Positions 1-14,238 of a DNA stretch of 60,000 bases are shown one piece after another. The stretch covers positions 373,594 to 433,593 of the forward strand of contig NW_019091448.1 in NCBI RefSeq assembly GCF_001949145.1, given 5' to 3'. The notes under the pieces are model-generated. The model saw only the letters and a list, made by a program, of their open reading frames with translations, had not been told where the DNA came from and searched no databases. The position numbers were made by a program, and so were the translations under genes. Numbering within the stretch: position 1 is the first letter of the stretch; every line of letters begins with the position of its first letter. This DNA comes from Acanthaster planci. Its lineage: Eukaryota; Echinodermata; Asteroidea; Valvatida; Acanthasteridae.

Positions 1-518
1 AGCCGCCTCGTCATCTCATTGCTCATCTTCTTCAGGAGTTTGGGATTGGTGGGAAAGTCATTGGGAGAGTCCGAGCTCTGCTCGCTGCGGCTGTCCTTCC
101 TGAGGTGATCCCCGACGGAGATGGGTGCCTGCATGGGTAGGGCGTCCCCCTGGGACTGGGAAGGGTAGTGGTGGTGGTAGTGGTGGTGAGGGTGATGGTG
201 GGGGGGCTGGTGGTGGGAATTGGGGTAGGGGTAGTGGCCTTGCTGCGGCGAGTCTGAGGCTGACTGGTGGATGTCAGGATTCTTCAAATAGCCTGCCTTC
301 CCTACATGCTTGTCTTTGGACCAGACGGGAGACTCGGAGCAGAGTTTGGGCGGTCGCTTCTCCCACTGAGGGTGGGACGACTCGCTGGCATTGTCCCGGA
401 GGCCGGGCTGGGGGGCGTGCGCCCAGTTGGCCCTCTTCTGCTGGGAGGGCGGGGGCAGGGGATTGGACTGGGGCAAAGGGGCAGCCCCACCTGGGGGCCC
501 CTGGCCTGACCACACACT
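1..518 (-). CDS. CDKL1: Candidate CDKL C-terminal extension (long isoform), runs off the window
   Basis: Immediately after the TGA at 519-521 the same frame is open for 172 codons to the window edge. It is GC-rich, and most third positions are G or C. It reads as a low-complexity tail rich in Pro, His, Ser and Gln, with a His/Pro/Tyr run (HHQPPHHHPHHHYHHHYP) near positions 163-216 and a charged end (NPKLLKKMSNEMTRR). It could be reached by an alternative acceptor at 467/468 (CCCTTTGCCCCAG), which is in phase with the previous exon, or by stop readthrough. Other frames here are also fairly open because GC is high. The tail matches no domain I recognise. Confidence 0.5.
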
Positions 519-713
519 TCAGAAGTTGGAGATATTTGGGAGGTGCCGGTATTCGGGCTTGTCCGGCTTGTGCTTGTCCGCCTTGTGCTTGTCCAGCTTG
601 TGCTTGTCGGCCTTGTCTTTAGTGACAGCCTTGGGGTCAGCTGGAGAGGCTGCCAGCGTCGCATTCATGGTGATGTTGCTGTTGGTCAGCTGGGGCAGGT
701 TGTAGAAGTGATT
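519..713 (-). CDS. CDKL1: CDKL terminal exon (short isoform), stop TGA
   Basis: Sixty-four codons and a TGA encode NHFYNLPQLTNSNI, a lysine/aspartate/histidine repeat region (DKADKHK, DKHKADKHK, DKHKPDK), and the end PEYRHLPNISNF. The acceptor is GCCAACAG, phase 0 from the proline-rich exon. LPQLT near the start and YRxxPNI at the end correspond to the final residues of vertebrate CDKL1, so this TGA sits at the ancestral stop position. The reading frame continues open beyond it (see 1-518). Confidence 0.88.
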   Translation of the reverse strand, partial: NHFYNLPQLTNSNITMNATLAASPADPKAVTKDKADKHKLDKHKADKHKPDKPEYRHLPNISNF

Positions 714-3700
714 CTGTTGGCATGGAGAAGAAAAACATTGCCCTGTTAAACCCATCTTAGTACCATTGTGGTAGTTCCAGCGTTAGGACTACCCAAACAT
801 CACTACACACCAACGCATAGCACACTGAATCCCATGGGGAACATCTGCGAAGCACAGTCCACTTTCTCAAACTAAAATATATTGTTTCATTTCACACACA
901 ATGCAACCCTGACATTCAAATGAGCAGACTCATACAATCATGGAATAAATGTGACCAGTTTAGAGCCAACAATTTTCCAGGATTGCAGAAAACGGATAGA
1001 ATTCGTGGAATCAACACTTTTGAAACGGAACCCACTGCTTGAACGGAACTTGCTAAATTTCTAACTTAGAATGGCTTAAAAAGTAAAGGAAACTTTCTGC
1101 AAAGATCCCTACAGTAAATGCCTACCAAACCCTTTTTAAGTGCTTGCTTTTAATGAATGAATTAGGCTGGAAACATGCTTCAAAATGAAGGGGTGGGGGA
1201 TGCTGTATTTATTGTGTGGATTTTTTCAATTTTCACTACAAAAATTGTAAAAAAAATTGGAAACATTGCAGAGTATTTCCAAATAATATTTGTTTCCTTT
1301 TTTTGGGGGGGGTATGATTGGGCAAATGGTTTCCATGCATAGTTTAAACTTGCTCTCCTACTTCGTGCTGACGAAGGTCCTGAAACGGAATTTGAATTTC
1401 TGAAACGGAATCTGGGATTTGGCAAAATGGAAAATACCCATTTTTGAAACGGAAAATCATTGGCTCTATACATTTAAGTTGTGGCAATTGGGGAGAGACT
1501 TTAAATGACTCGCAAAACTTTGAATTTCAGCATAAACCTACCAACCTAATTTATCCTAATTTAATATAAAAACATGTACATGTACAGAATGCCATAAAAA
1601 TAAAGCGGTCTGAAATCACGCCGAGATCATTTGATCACAAAAAAGCAAAAAAGGAAACTATGTGTACTTGATGAAATCTACTTAAGAGTTTCCCTTCTGG
1701 ACTTAAAATGGAAGACCTGTTTGAAGAAATGATAGACAGCAATGGCAAAGGTACGTCAGGACACATAAAAGAGAAACAGCACTGCGGGCAACTCTCAACT
1801 AATGATATTCAAATATAACTGCATGAGTCGAGTAGAAAGCTGCAAAGTACGTGTACATGTACATGGACAACCATTAAAAATTGGCTTAGCAAAAAAAAAA
1901 AGAAATTCTGACTAGAAAACAGGTTACCAAGCAAAGAGGTTAACATTGATATGTAGCGTACTGCTCCTGAAATTTTTTTTTTAAAGTTCTGGTAACAAAG
2001 CATCTGCCTGGATTGAACATGTGTCGCAAACACTGGCTGGAAACAAGTCGAATGACCCAATCAGAAGCCATTTACCGAGGTGGTAAAGATGGTGCACACC
2101 GGCTGTGCGTGCTGCATACTCGGTGCCACTACAACTGACGGGATCATCCAAATGAATGGCACTTGAATTTGACAGATTGTTTTACATGTACCATATATGA
2201 AACGGTTTAGTCTGTAGACTGAATCAGGAGATGAGTTTTGGCTGGTGCCAGAACACTCACATGTACCAAGTAGAGGCCCAGGTGCATGGTGGTGAGTCAC
2301 CCTACTGGTCAAAGAGGTATCCAACCAGATTATGCCACTGCAGTAATGGCTTCTACTTTTTGTCGCCTGGTTGGTGTACATATATGACTTGTTGTAACAT
2401 AGGGAAAGCCAGTACACAGTCAACTTTTGTGAGTTACACAAGGAGATAATGCAGACGCGCACGTGTGCTCAGACATGTTTGTAGGAAATTGGGTTGTTTT
2501 ACTTACATGTGTGCATGCACACTGCTCGTGGCATTTGCAATTTCAAAAAGCCTGAAATCCTGTAACTGCTTGAAAATGTACATCCCTGGTAAATGGCAAA
2601 ACACTGGCTGAAATGAAATAACTGCATGTACACGTACATGCACTTCTTCCATGTGCTAATATAATATATGCCTAAAGCTAGTCATTTGTGTGCAGTTACA
2701 GGCATCAACATATGTACTGAAAAATTCAGGCTGCATTAGAATGCCGCATTAAAATGCATGTACATGGCCGGCAGGATTTACAAGTCTATGGAACTGGATT
2801 CAGTCAGTTTTTCAAGGGTATGGGTTGTGTATACAATGGAACGCTGCTATACCGAACACCGCCATATCGAACATTCGGCTGTACTAAACATCGTTCCTAG
2901 CTTCCAATAATTTGCGCACAGAACCTACTAAACACCATTCAGTTGCCGTTTGTAATTCCCGAACGTCAATATGATAAAACAGTGTTTTTTATGTTGGAAA
3001 GTGACAAGTGGCCATCATTTCCCCAAGGATTGGAAGGGAAAGCCACTAGTTGTCAACAGTATTGAATGGACACTTGTTTTGTGACTCCGCATGATCGGGT
3101 GTGGAAGAAAATCGTACGTACGCGCACGGTGGCATTGCACTAACAATAGTCTAAAGAGGGCGCCGCTGACACACAACTAAACAGAGATTCGTCACAGCAT
3201 ACATCAGAGATCGATCCTGAGTGGTAGTTTCACGACTTTTAGGATAAACTTGATATCAATTTTGTGACTCAAGATTAAACAAAAAAAAAAAAAATAATTA
3301 ACAAATACATTTCTAGAAATCTCAAACGTGAATGCAACGGTAAGACATTACAAGAACAGCCAACCATAGTATCACAAGACGGGTGCACTTCAGTTAGACA
3401 AGAGAGGGTGCTATTCAACATGGCAACAAAACATTTGGCAGATAAATTTGCTATACCAAACGACCGCTGCACCTAACATTTTGCGTGGACCCCGTCGTAT
3501 TCGTTCTAGCGGTGGTTCCACTGTATACTTGTAATAAGGAACGTCATATGAATGTGGACACAGGCCAACATGTACATGTAACATTAAAGTCAGCACTAAG
3601 AACTCAACTTTGCTTGAAGATAACTATATACAACAGGAAGCACAGGTTTCAGATAATTAATCTCATCCATATAAAAACAAAGCCAAGGCAGGAAAAGAAT

Positions 3701-3975
3701 CACAGATACATGTAGTCAAGTTCAGTATCTCGCCTCCCCCAAGGTTCTGCCTGTGCTATTTGAAGCGGGGTACCGGTGCCAAGCACAGAATCCAAAGACA
3801 CACATCTTACACTTCACAATACGGCACCATGCCCCAAGGCTGAATTAACTATCACAGCTTGAAACAGGATACCAAGCGCAAAGGCAGCAGATCAGGAGAG
3901 CGACACAGACACAGCGTGAAAGGCGACGGACAGCGGTTGAGCGTGGGAAGGACAGCGAGAGACATGAGTGGTTAC
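714..3975 (-). other. CDKL intron, 3.3 kb
   Basis: AT-rich, with no coding segment that fits CDKL. It holds four copies of the word TGAAACGGAA between 1,019 and 1,455 and an inverted-repeat element at 2,834-3,523. Scattered ACATGTAC words occur, for example near 1,570 and 1,855. Confidence 0.75.
2834..3523. mobile_element. MITE-like element, TA flanks, 690 bp
   Basis: The left end CAATGGAACGCTGCTATAC and the right end read on the other strand, CAGTGGAACCACCGCTAGAA, form imperfect inverted repeats. The dinucleotide TA flanks both ends (2,832-2,833 and 3,524-3,525), as expected for Tc1/mariner-superfamily insertions. No transposase frame is present, so it would be non-autonomous. The subterminal words (ACCGAAC/GTTCxxxCGG type) resemble Tigger/pogo-type ends; that family assignment is tentative. 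Confidence 0.6.
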
Positions 3976-4050
3976 CTGCGGCTGTTGCGGAAGTGGCAGT
4001 GATGGTGGTGGTTGAGGTGGCGGTGGGTTACGACTGAACCATCTATGATG
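3976..4050 (-). CDS. CDKL1: CDKL exon: proline-rich C-terminal linker
   Basis: Twenty-five codons encode HHRWFSRNPPPPQPPP then SLPLPQQPQ, between an AATCAG acceptor and a strong CAG/GTAACC donor, in phase with both neighbours. HHRWF aligns with KHHCF in the vertebrate CDKL1 tail, followed by a polyproline stretch. The acceptor pyrimidine tract is only moderate, so the left border is less sure than the donor. Confidence 0.75.
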
Positions 4051-5158
4051 CTGATTGTGGGATGTACGCAACACATATATGTATATACACAGATGAATGC
4101 ATACGGGAGGTGAACACACTCAGTGGTCATGGTTTACATGAGCAAATGTCTGGTTAGTACGCATGATGCTACGTGTGATTAGAGATTCCTTCCACCAGGA
4201 AAACGGTAACAAACATGTTACAAAGGTAAGGTTTTGAGAGTTTGCATGGAGATGGGGGAAAAGTCGTGTCAATGTCAAAATGAACCCATCAGGATGATCT
4301 TCACTTCCGTACTTTTACATGCACGAGTCTGTTCACTATATTACCAGACTTGAGATGAGTGGCAGTGCCTTCCCAATGTTGTCTGCGGTTAGCAGGTAAC
4401 AAGACTAGTGTTCCTGGGCAACATGGTTTACTGTGATTACAGATCAATGTTACAGTCAGATGTTTGTTTGATGCCCATTCTTAGATCACAGAATGCCCCT
4501 TCGTGTGGTGGCAGAGAGTTCTGATTTCTGCTATTCTTGACTTTTGAACACAGGTATGTAATGACAATGACAAATAATCAAATCATACTTTTCTGAAGTG
4601 CAATTCACTTCTTTATCTTGTGAACAGAAACCTAACTTAAAGCAAAGACAAAATATTGTGTTGTACATGAATGTACATGCAAGGTTGGTTATGAGTTGAA
4701 AGACACAAGAAATTGTTGAACTGTGTTTTCAGTGAGGAAACCGACTGTTCATTATACCCTCTGTCCAAATCAACTGCAGGGTTCTGGACAATACTGAAGG
4801 CTTGAGGAAGGTTAAGATGAGCCACTTCGCTTCACATGGGGGCTTGTTTCTCCTTAACAGTTTAACAACCAAGAATATGCCACTGTTTTTTTCTAAATAG
4901 TTGAAGCTTTTGCTGAGTTACAGAAAGGATCCTTGCAAAAATGCATATGAGTTGGGGTTACAGTTAAAATGACTACCTGACCAAATGGAAGATATGGAAG
5001 GAGACGGTTATTAACAGAAAGAAATAAGTGAACCGTGATCGTTATTCAGAGCAATGGCTGCTTGATGAGGTATTAGGTGGTTGTACCCGCTCCCCATGTA
5101 AAATCTGGAAATAGGATTCCAAAAAGTAATACAAAAATGCCTCTGTGACGACTCTCAC
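4051..5158 (-). other. CDKL intron, 1.1 kb
   Basis: AT-rich spacer between the basic-linker and proline-rich exons. I see no conserved coding segment, RNA gene or clear repeat in it. Confidence 0.7.
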
Positions 5159-5308
5159 CCTGGATCGGCCCTGTGCACGCCCATGCCGGCCCCTAGCAAC
5201 ACGCTCTGCCTTCTCCTTGTCCCGGTCCTCACCGGCGACCTGCACAAACTCTATTGTAAGCAGCTGTTCACAGGTCATCCTGGCTTGCGGGTCCATCTTC
5301 AAACAGGC
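5159..5308 (-). CDS. CDKL1: CDKL exon: helix H/I and basic linker
   Basis: Fifty codons start ACLKMDPQARMTCEQLL, the conserved end of CMGC kinase domains (MDP.xR.T.eqLL). They continue into a charged linker (EDRDKEKAERVARGRHGR to GRSR). The acceptor is TGTGTCCAG and the donor is AGG then GTGAGAG, both phase 0. The Arg/Lys-rich linker corresponds to the basic stretch after the kinase domain in CDKL1. Confidence 0.93.
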
Positions 5309-6108
5309 CTGGACACAAGATGGTTGGTACAATATAAAGAAAAATCCTATTAAGTAACAAAGTTATTGTAGATTTGGTGCGCACGATTAGTTCCCTGGGT
5401 GAGATTTAAGTGTATAATATGTGCATGCCGCTTCAATTTCCCACCAAATGTAAATGAATTTAGTCGGAGACCCCTGCTTTATCAGTGCAACTGAAAACTG
5501 GTGGGCGTTCATGTATTGGACCCCACAGTGGATTCCTTCAGAGCCGTTACAAGGTTGAGAAGCAGCCTTCAAAAGAATCACCAAAACTCTTGGCTTGCTA
5601 CGGTAATAGCGTGATTCTGACTTCTGTCTAACAGAGGTCTTTGTCCGTTTCAAAAGGACTGAAAACTGGTAACATGTAATCTGCAAACCATTACATGCCA
5701 TGTGACCTAACATGGATTTCTCAAGGAGATACAGCTCCTGCACAAGTTTGCTTCAAATCCTTCATTAACCACTTGCTGCCGGGTGGAATTGGTACATCCA
5801 GGACGACTTCCTGGGCAATTTTCAAGATTTTCCATTTTCAAAATTCTGCAAAAATTCATAACTTCATTCACTGGATGTTTACACCCACACAAATGACTGT
5901 CTGGTGGCTACTTTAATGTGACAGGCAACCTTTACTGACGCCCGAGTATTGCAGCCAGGCCTGCTGCTCAGTAAAGAGAGCCCAGCTTGTGTGGTGTTGC
6001 GTAATTTCCTTTGTTTAAAAAACTGGCCAAGTTCGTTGCTGAATGGCTTTGTACATGAGTCAGCGCGACAGCTCTGTGGACTGAACGCACATGTACAGTA
6101 CTACACTT

Positions 6109-6754
6109 CTGCATAAAACTACAGTGAATGTTGCACAGTGTACAAAATCCTCTAGTGGAATGGTACCAACCTTCAAGAATTTCAAGGTTCTACATAAAAC
6201 TACAGTGAATGTTGCACAGTGTACAAAACCCTCTAGTGGAACAGTACCAACCTTCAAGAATTTCAAGGTTCTACATAAAACTACAGTGAATGTTGCACAG
6301 TGTACAAAACCCTCTAGTGGAACGGTACCAACCTTCAAGAATTTCAAGGTTCTACATAAAACTACAGTGAATGTTGCACAGTGTACAAACCCTCTAGTGG
6401 AACAGTACCAACCTTCAAGAATTTCAAGGTTTTACATAAAACTACAGTGAATGTTGCACAGTGTACAAAACCCTCTTGTGGAACCGTACCAACCTTCATG
6501 AATTTCAAGGTTCTACATAAAACTACAGTGAATGTTGTACCGTGTACAAAACCCTCTAGTGAAATGGTACCAACCTTCAAGAACTTCAAGGTTCTACATA
6601 ATACTACAGTGAATGTTGCACTGTGTACAAAACCCTCTAGTGAAATGGTACCAACCTTCACAAATTTCAAGGCTCTTCATAAAACTACAGTGAATGTTGC
6701 ACAGTGTACAAAACCCTCTAGTGGAATGGTACCAACCTTCAAGAATTTCAAGGC
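6109..6754. repeat. 81-bp minisatellite, about 8 copies
   Basis: About eight head-to-tail copies of an 81-bp unit, each containing ACTACAGTGAATGTTGCACA, TACAAAACCCTCTAGTGG and CAACCTTCAAGAATTTCAAG. Copies differ by a few substitutions, and one copy lacks a base near 6,388. Because the unit is a multiple of three, both strands show 27-residue periodic open frames, for example VLHKTTVNVAQCTKP on plus. These are by-products, not a gene. It sits in a CDKL intron. Confidence 0.95.
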
Positions 6755-6849
6755 ATCAGGAGCTTCGTGAAACTTCAAATCCAAAGGTTCCTACAAAAAA
6801 ATTGAAAACAAAATTCCATCAGAGCCATCCTACCAGAGTTTCTCCTGCC

Positions 6850-7198
6850 TATTCAAGTGTGAGGTGGCCCACCTCACTGATCTGAGTGACCACCTCAGGC
6901 TTTTCTGTTGAAGTTTACCACCTCACACTTAAAACAGACAAAGACGGAAGGGAAAAGCAAAATAACTTGGATATTTTGAAATAGATCAGATTCAGATTGT
7001 TCAGAATGGTAAAGAGGGACACAGAATATAAGATTGGTTTATTTTAATGGGGAAATTTGGAGTAAATGTACTATTAGACTACATAGAATTTATTTTAGGC
7101 CTTTTTGAAAATGTTCCCTTTGTTTTTGATAGGCACTTGAAATTTGGGAAGATTTGTTTGACCACCTCACACATCATCAGTACCCTGGGGGAACCCTG
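6850..7198 (+). mobile_element. Dispersed repeat copy 1 (partner at 55,989)
   Basis: About 350 bp shared with 55,989-56,338 in the same orientation. Shared words include AAAGAGGGACACAGAATA, GGGGAAATTTGGAGTAAAT and TTTGTTTGACCACCTCACAC. The ends carry short inverted words (GTGTGAGGTGG left, CCACCTCACAC right), suggesting a non-autonomous DNA element. No coding capacity. Confidence 0.8.
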
Positions 7199-7907
7199 CA
7201 TCTTACAGGCGCATACACATATACATGTAAGCAGGTCCAATTTTCAGGAGGACCTCGGTTCCTTAGCAAAAAATGCTTGCACCTCAAATAGTAAAATACT
7301 ATCAGAATGTCAAACTCAGACATCAAACTTTGGACAGGAAACTATCAAATGTTACTTATCTAGCAACCACCTCCACTCAAGACACTTTTGTACAAATGTC
7401 CAATGGAGTCCAGGACGTAGACATTCCACTTAACTGATCCAAAAAGTGGGGGCTAGAATTTCACTTTAAGAGGGAGCATATGAACGGGGACATCTTCAGG
7501 GGAAATCAGGGCCAAGACGGGGTCAACCAAAGCGTATGACCTTCAGTGTAATTTCAATTCTGGATAAATATTAAGAAAAAAAATCAAAAACGCAAGCTGA
7601 TGACTTCAGTTGCAGGCCAGCATGTTTTTTCCATGAATGCTTAAAACCCATGTATTTACTTTTGACATCTACCAGTGGGTAAATTCTGGTAAATGGTTGA
7701 GTGAAGTCACAGCTGTTTCTTTTCAAAGACATCACACACAAAAAAGTACGAAAAACAGGTTATCTTTGCCGAAATCTGGAAATTGCTGACTGTGTTACCT
7801 TTCAAGATTTTAAATTCTGTTGCAATCAGCACACACATTTTCAGAGTTTCCGTCTTGAACGGCTCCAGAAAACTAAATTAGGACCCGGTGTGGGGGTTGG
7901 TACTTAC

Positions 7908-7990
7908 TAATACTTTAGGTTCAGGGAGTGGGAGACCTTGGAAGAAGGCATTGGTACTGAAGATGTTCATATGCCTCTGAATTAAATCAC
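7908..7990 (-). CDS. CDKL1: CDKL exon: helix G region
   Basis: Two bases plus 27 codons encode (G)DLIQRHMNIFSTNAFFQ then GLPLPEPKVL, matching CDKL1 after RKTLG. The acceptor is TTTTGAACAG and the donor is TTA then GTAAGTACC, phase 0. Vertebrate CDKL1 has about 19 further residues before the GCLHMDP segment. That piece is not in this exon or the next, so a short exon is missing between them. Confidence 0.92.
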
Positions 7991-11456
<3,466 letters not shown>

Positions 11457-12802
11457 TTATTGACATAGGATGTCTGGATCTCAGTGTATCCCTGCTGAAG
11501 TTGAGTACTTCAAATGCACTCCAATAGCTTCACAAGTAATCATAAGCATAATTATTCCAGCAGTCATAAATATTCCTTGATGTGAGCCACAAGCTACATG
11601 AATGGGTATACAATACATTACAGAACAATTTCGTTGTTAATACAAGTGCTTGTGACAGTAACTGAGTTGATCAGTGACAAGTAATTGTCAAGTATTCACC
11701 ACCGGCTATTACATGTTCTGCTGGAACTGGGCAGTTTTCAGATCTGATCGAACACAAAAAAACACTAAAATTAACATATCTTCAACATTCCCCACGCTAC
11801 ATTCCAGTATGAAGAAAGTACAAATCGTACATGTAGGAAATTATCAGCCACTACAGGTCAATGTAGCCTCCCTCAGTGAGCCCTTGAGTTTGTTTCCATG
11901 GCACTCAGCAGATAACATTAGGAGGCACATCAGTACATACATACATGTATGAATACATGCACAGGCACCCCTCAAAGCAGCCTGCGCTGAAATCATATCA
12001 CACAGCTGTGGCTATGGCATGCTATTTTCCACTTTACTGACTTCTTTTCAAATAACTCTTAGCTGCAAACACGTTCCTGCATACACAATGCAATAACCTT
12101 TTTCTTCTGAAGGTCCTTAGCTCATTAACCGGACATACGGTATACTGTACACAGATGGACAACCAGCAGATTACAAAACATAACCTTGACTTAAAGAGTG
12201 TGGGATAATTGTAAGCCTTTTGGAATTGGAAGATTCAGGACCATCAACTGGGAAAGAATGTGCAAATAGGAAGACTGGGGCATACCAGGTAGGGTTAAGA
12301 TTTGTGAATATGCACTGAAGTTGTCAACTAGGATATAATATAGATCCAAACAATATTTACTCCTTGGATTCATGTAGCTTTCTTCAGCCATTTTAATATT
12401 ATAAAATAATTAAAATCTCCACTGAACTGTAATTAAAAAATATATGTACGATGTATAGTCATTGTGCTCTTGGTTTGTCGATTGTTTTGTTTTTCAAAGC
12501 TGCGAATCCATCAGAAACTGCAAACCAAACATTGAATCTCAATTTTGGGGATCATGGAGCTACATTTCCAGTTCATGCTCAGAAAGAGAACTTGCACATT
12601 TTACTCCCGAAAATGCCAAGAAATACAAACTGCATACATGTACGCTGTGAGCAAGAACAGGTTTGTAAACACTGTGAAAAATCTGTGGGCAGTGACTTTG
12701 CAGGCAGCGAACTAAAGGGACAAAATCTGACAGGAGAGTTATCGCCGCATCTGAATGAGCATGCATTGATGAGAAATCCTGTGTTGTGACCGGTGTTTGG
12801 TT

Positions 12803-12816
12803 GTTGCCATGGAAAC
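12803..12816 (+). promoter_or_regulatory. RFX X-box-like word GTTGCCATGGAAAC
   Basis: Differs from the ideal X-box GTTGCCATGGCAAC at one position. RFX factors drive many ciliary genes through such sites, and CDKL1-type kinases are ciliary, so an intronic enhancer role is possible. Location alone does not show function. Confidence 0.35.
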
Positions 12817-13970
12817 CACGGTTGATGTGATACTGAGGCATTGTGTAACTATAGAGCGGTATGTGAAAGAGGAGACAGCTCTGATGTTTGGCTGTTTTTA
12901 GGTTCCCTTTGTTTGGAGGGCATTGTGTTTGTTCAGAAGCCCCCTCCCCTTCCACAAAGGGACTCCCTCCTGTCAAAATACCACCGGAGCTATTTATAAC
13001 GAAATATTTTGTCAATAAATACCAGTACATGCATGTATACACATACGTTAAGTATTTGCAAAGTACAGTACAAACATGACTGGCAAAGGGACTGTTGGTT
13101 TCGAGTCAATGCCAATAACATAAATACACTGTAACTGCAAAATCGATCAACAAATTAAATGAGGACAATAGAACGTAAACGTTAATCAACAAATGCGTAC
13201 ATAAACATGTACAGTGTACTGATGCAAGTGCTTACATAAACACACAACGGTACCGTACTATAGGCCCCCACTTGTTCTGTTGCATAAATGGCAAATAATG
13301 AAATTCTGGGGTATGTAAACCCCGGAAAAATATCAACAAAAGGGCTTTTGTTCCTTCCTGTATTCTACATGCCCTTAACCTGCATCAATGCAGATACAAT
13401 AGAAAAAAAGAACACAGTATTTGTACATGTATGTAAACATCTTTTAATGACACATAAAATATGAGCAAAATAAATTCAGTGAACTTCATTCGTCAGGTTA
13501 AAATTAGATCTTTTGGGGGTGCACCCTTTGTTTTTTGTTCAAGAGAGAATACTGTACATGTGCAGTAGATCAACAATGAAACTACATATACATGTATGTA
13601 CATCTGCACATACCATCTTGCATAGCCAATTTGTTGTGAAATCTTGTACTAAAAGTCGGACGTTAATAATCATGTAAAAAAAAAGTTGAACTTATTTGCA
13701 CTAACTCTTTGAAATGAAATTTTCACCAAGCCTGTTTCACTGTACCTCTTTCTAGTGACCATAAAGTGTTCAACCTTGTGAAAAATTCTGTGCTGATAAA
13801 AAGCGCCATCTGCTTTAAATTTGGCAATATTATCATCTACGGCTGGGCAGAGCCTTAGGGGGGTGGTATACATGTATGTGATCTTATGGCGTGCAACTGT
13901 CATTTTATGCAATATGGCTTTGTTAATGGGTCTGATAATGGTATCTGTGCATCACAAGTAAAATGTCATT

Positions 13971-14238
13971 CACATGTGGGTCATTCCATGAGGTTGGGGC
14001 ACAATTTGTGACGGTGTCAGTTGTTACATGGGTTCCGTAAAAATGAAAAGCTATTTCCCTGCATGTGGATTCCAAACTGACATTATTATACGTCTTGCAA
14101 GGCTGTATGCAGAGGGGTGTGTTATTTTTGCAGAGTAAATGACGCACTCTACAGGTCATGACAGGTGGTAAAACTTACCCATGTAACAAGGACACCATCA
14201 CAAATTGTGCCCCAACCTCATGGAATGACCCACATGCA
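13971..14238. mobile_element. MITE-like element with about 60-bp inverted repeats
   Basis: The left arm (13,972-14,033) has CATGTGGGTCATTCCATGAG and GGGGCACAATTTGTGA; the right arm (14,177-14,236) carries the reverse complement. About 140 bp separate them. The outer word CACATGTGGGTNATTCC recurs at 59,295, suggesting a family. No coding sequence. Confidence 0.8.

Larger units (their letters stand above)
5309..7907 (-). other. CDKL intron(s), 2.6 kb, with an unlocated exon
   Basis: Vertebrate CDKL1 has about 19 residues between the two flanking exons. Both borders are phase 0, so a short exon of 3n bases should lie here. I searched for a segment ending in a Leu-Leu-Lys-like stretch at a donor and found none convincing. 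The interval contains the 81-bp minisatellite (6,109-6,754) and a dispersed repeat (6,850-7,198). Confidence 0.65.

Noticed and set aside
125-622. 165-codon plus-strand frame rich in Gly and Cys
   Set aside because: It is the antisense shadow of the GC-rich CDKL tail exon and its extension.
6091-6770. Repeat-protein-like frames (VLHKTTVNVAQCTKP and the antisense TLKFLKVGT)
   Set aside because: They arise from the 81-bp minisatellite; being open on both strands with no start or splice context argues against coding.
7440-7600. Candidate segments for the missing CDKL exon (for example FPLKMSPFICSLLK, or the AATTGAAATTACAC stretch after a good acceptor)
   Set aside because: Phases do not match both neighbours, or an in-frame stop precedes or follows; not accepted as the exon.
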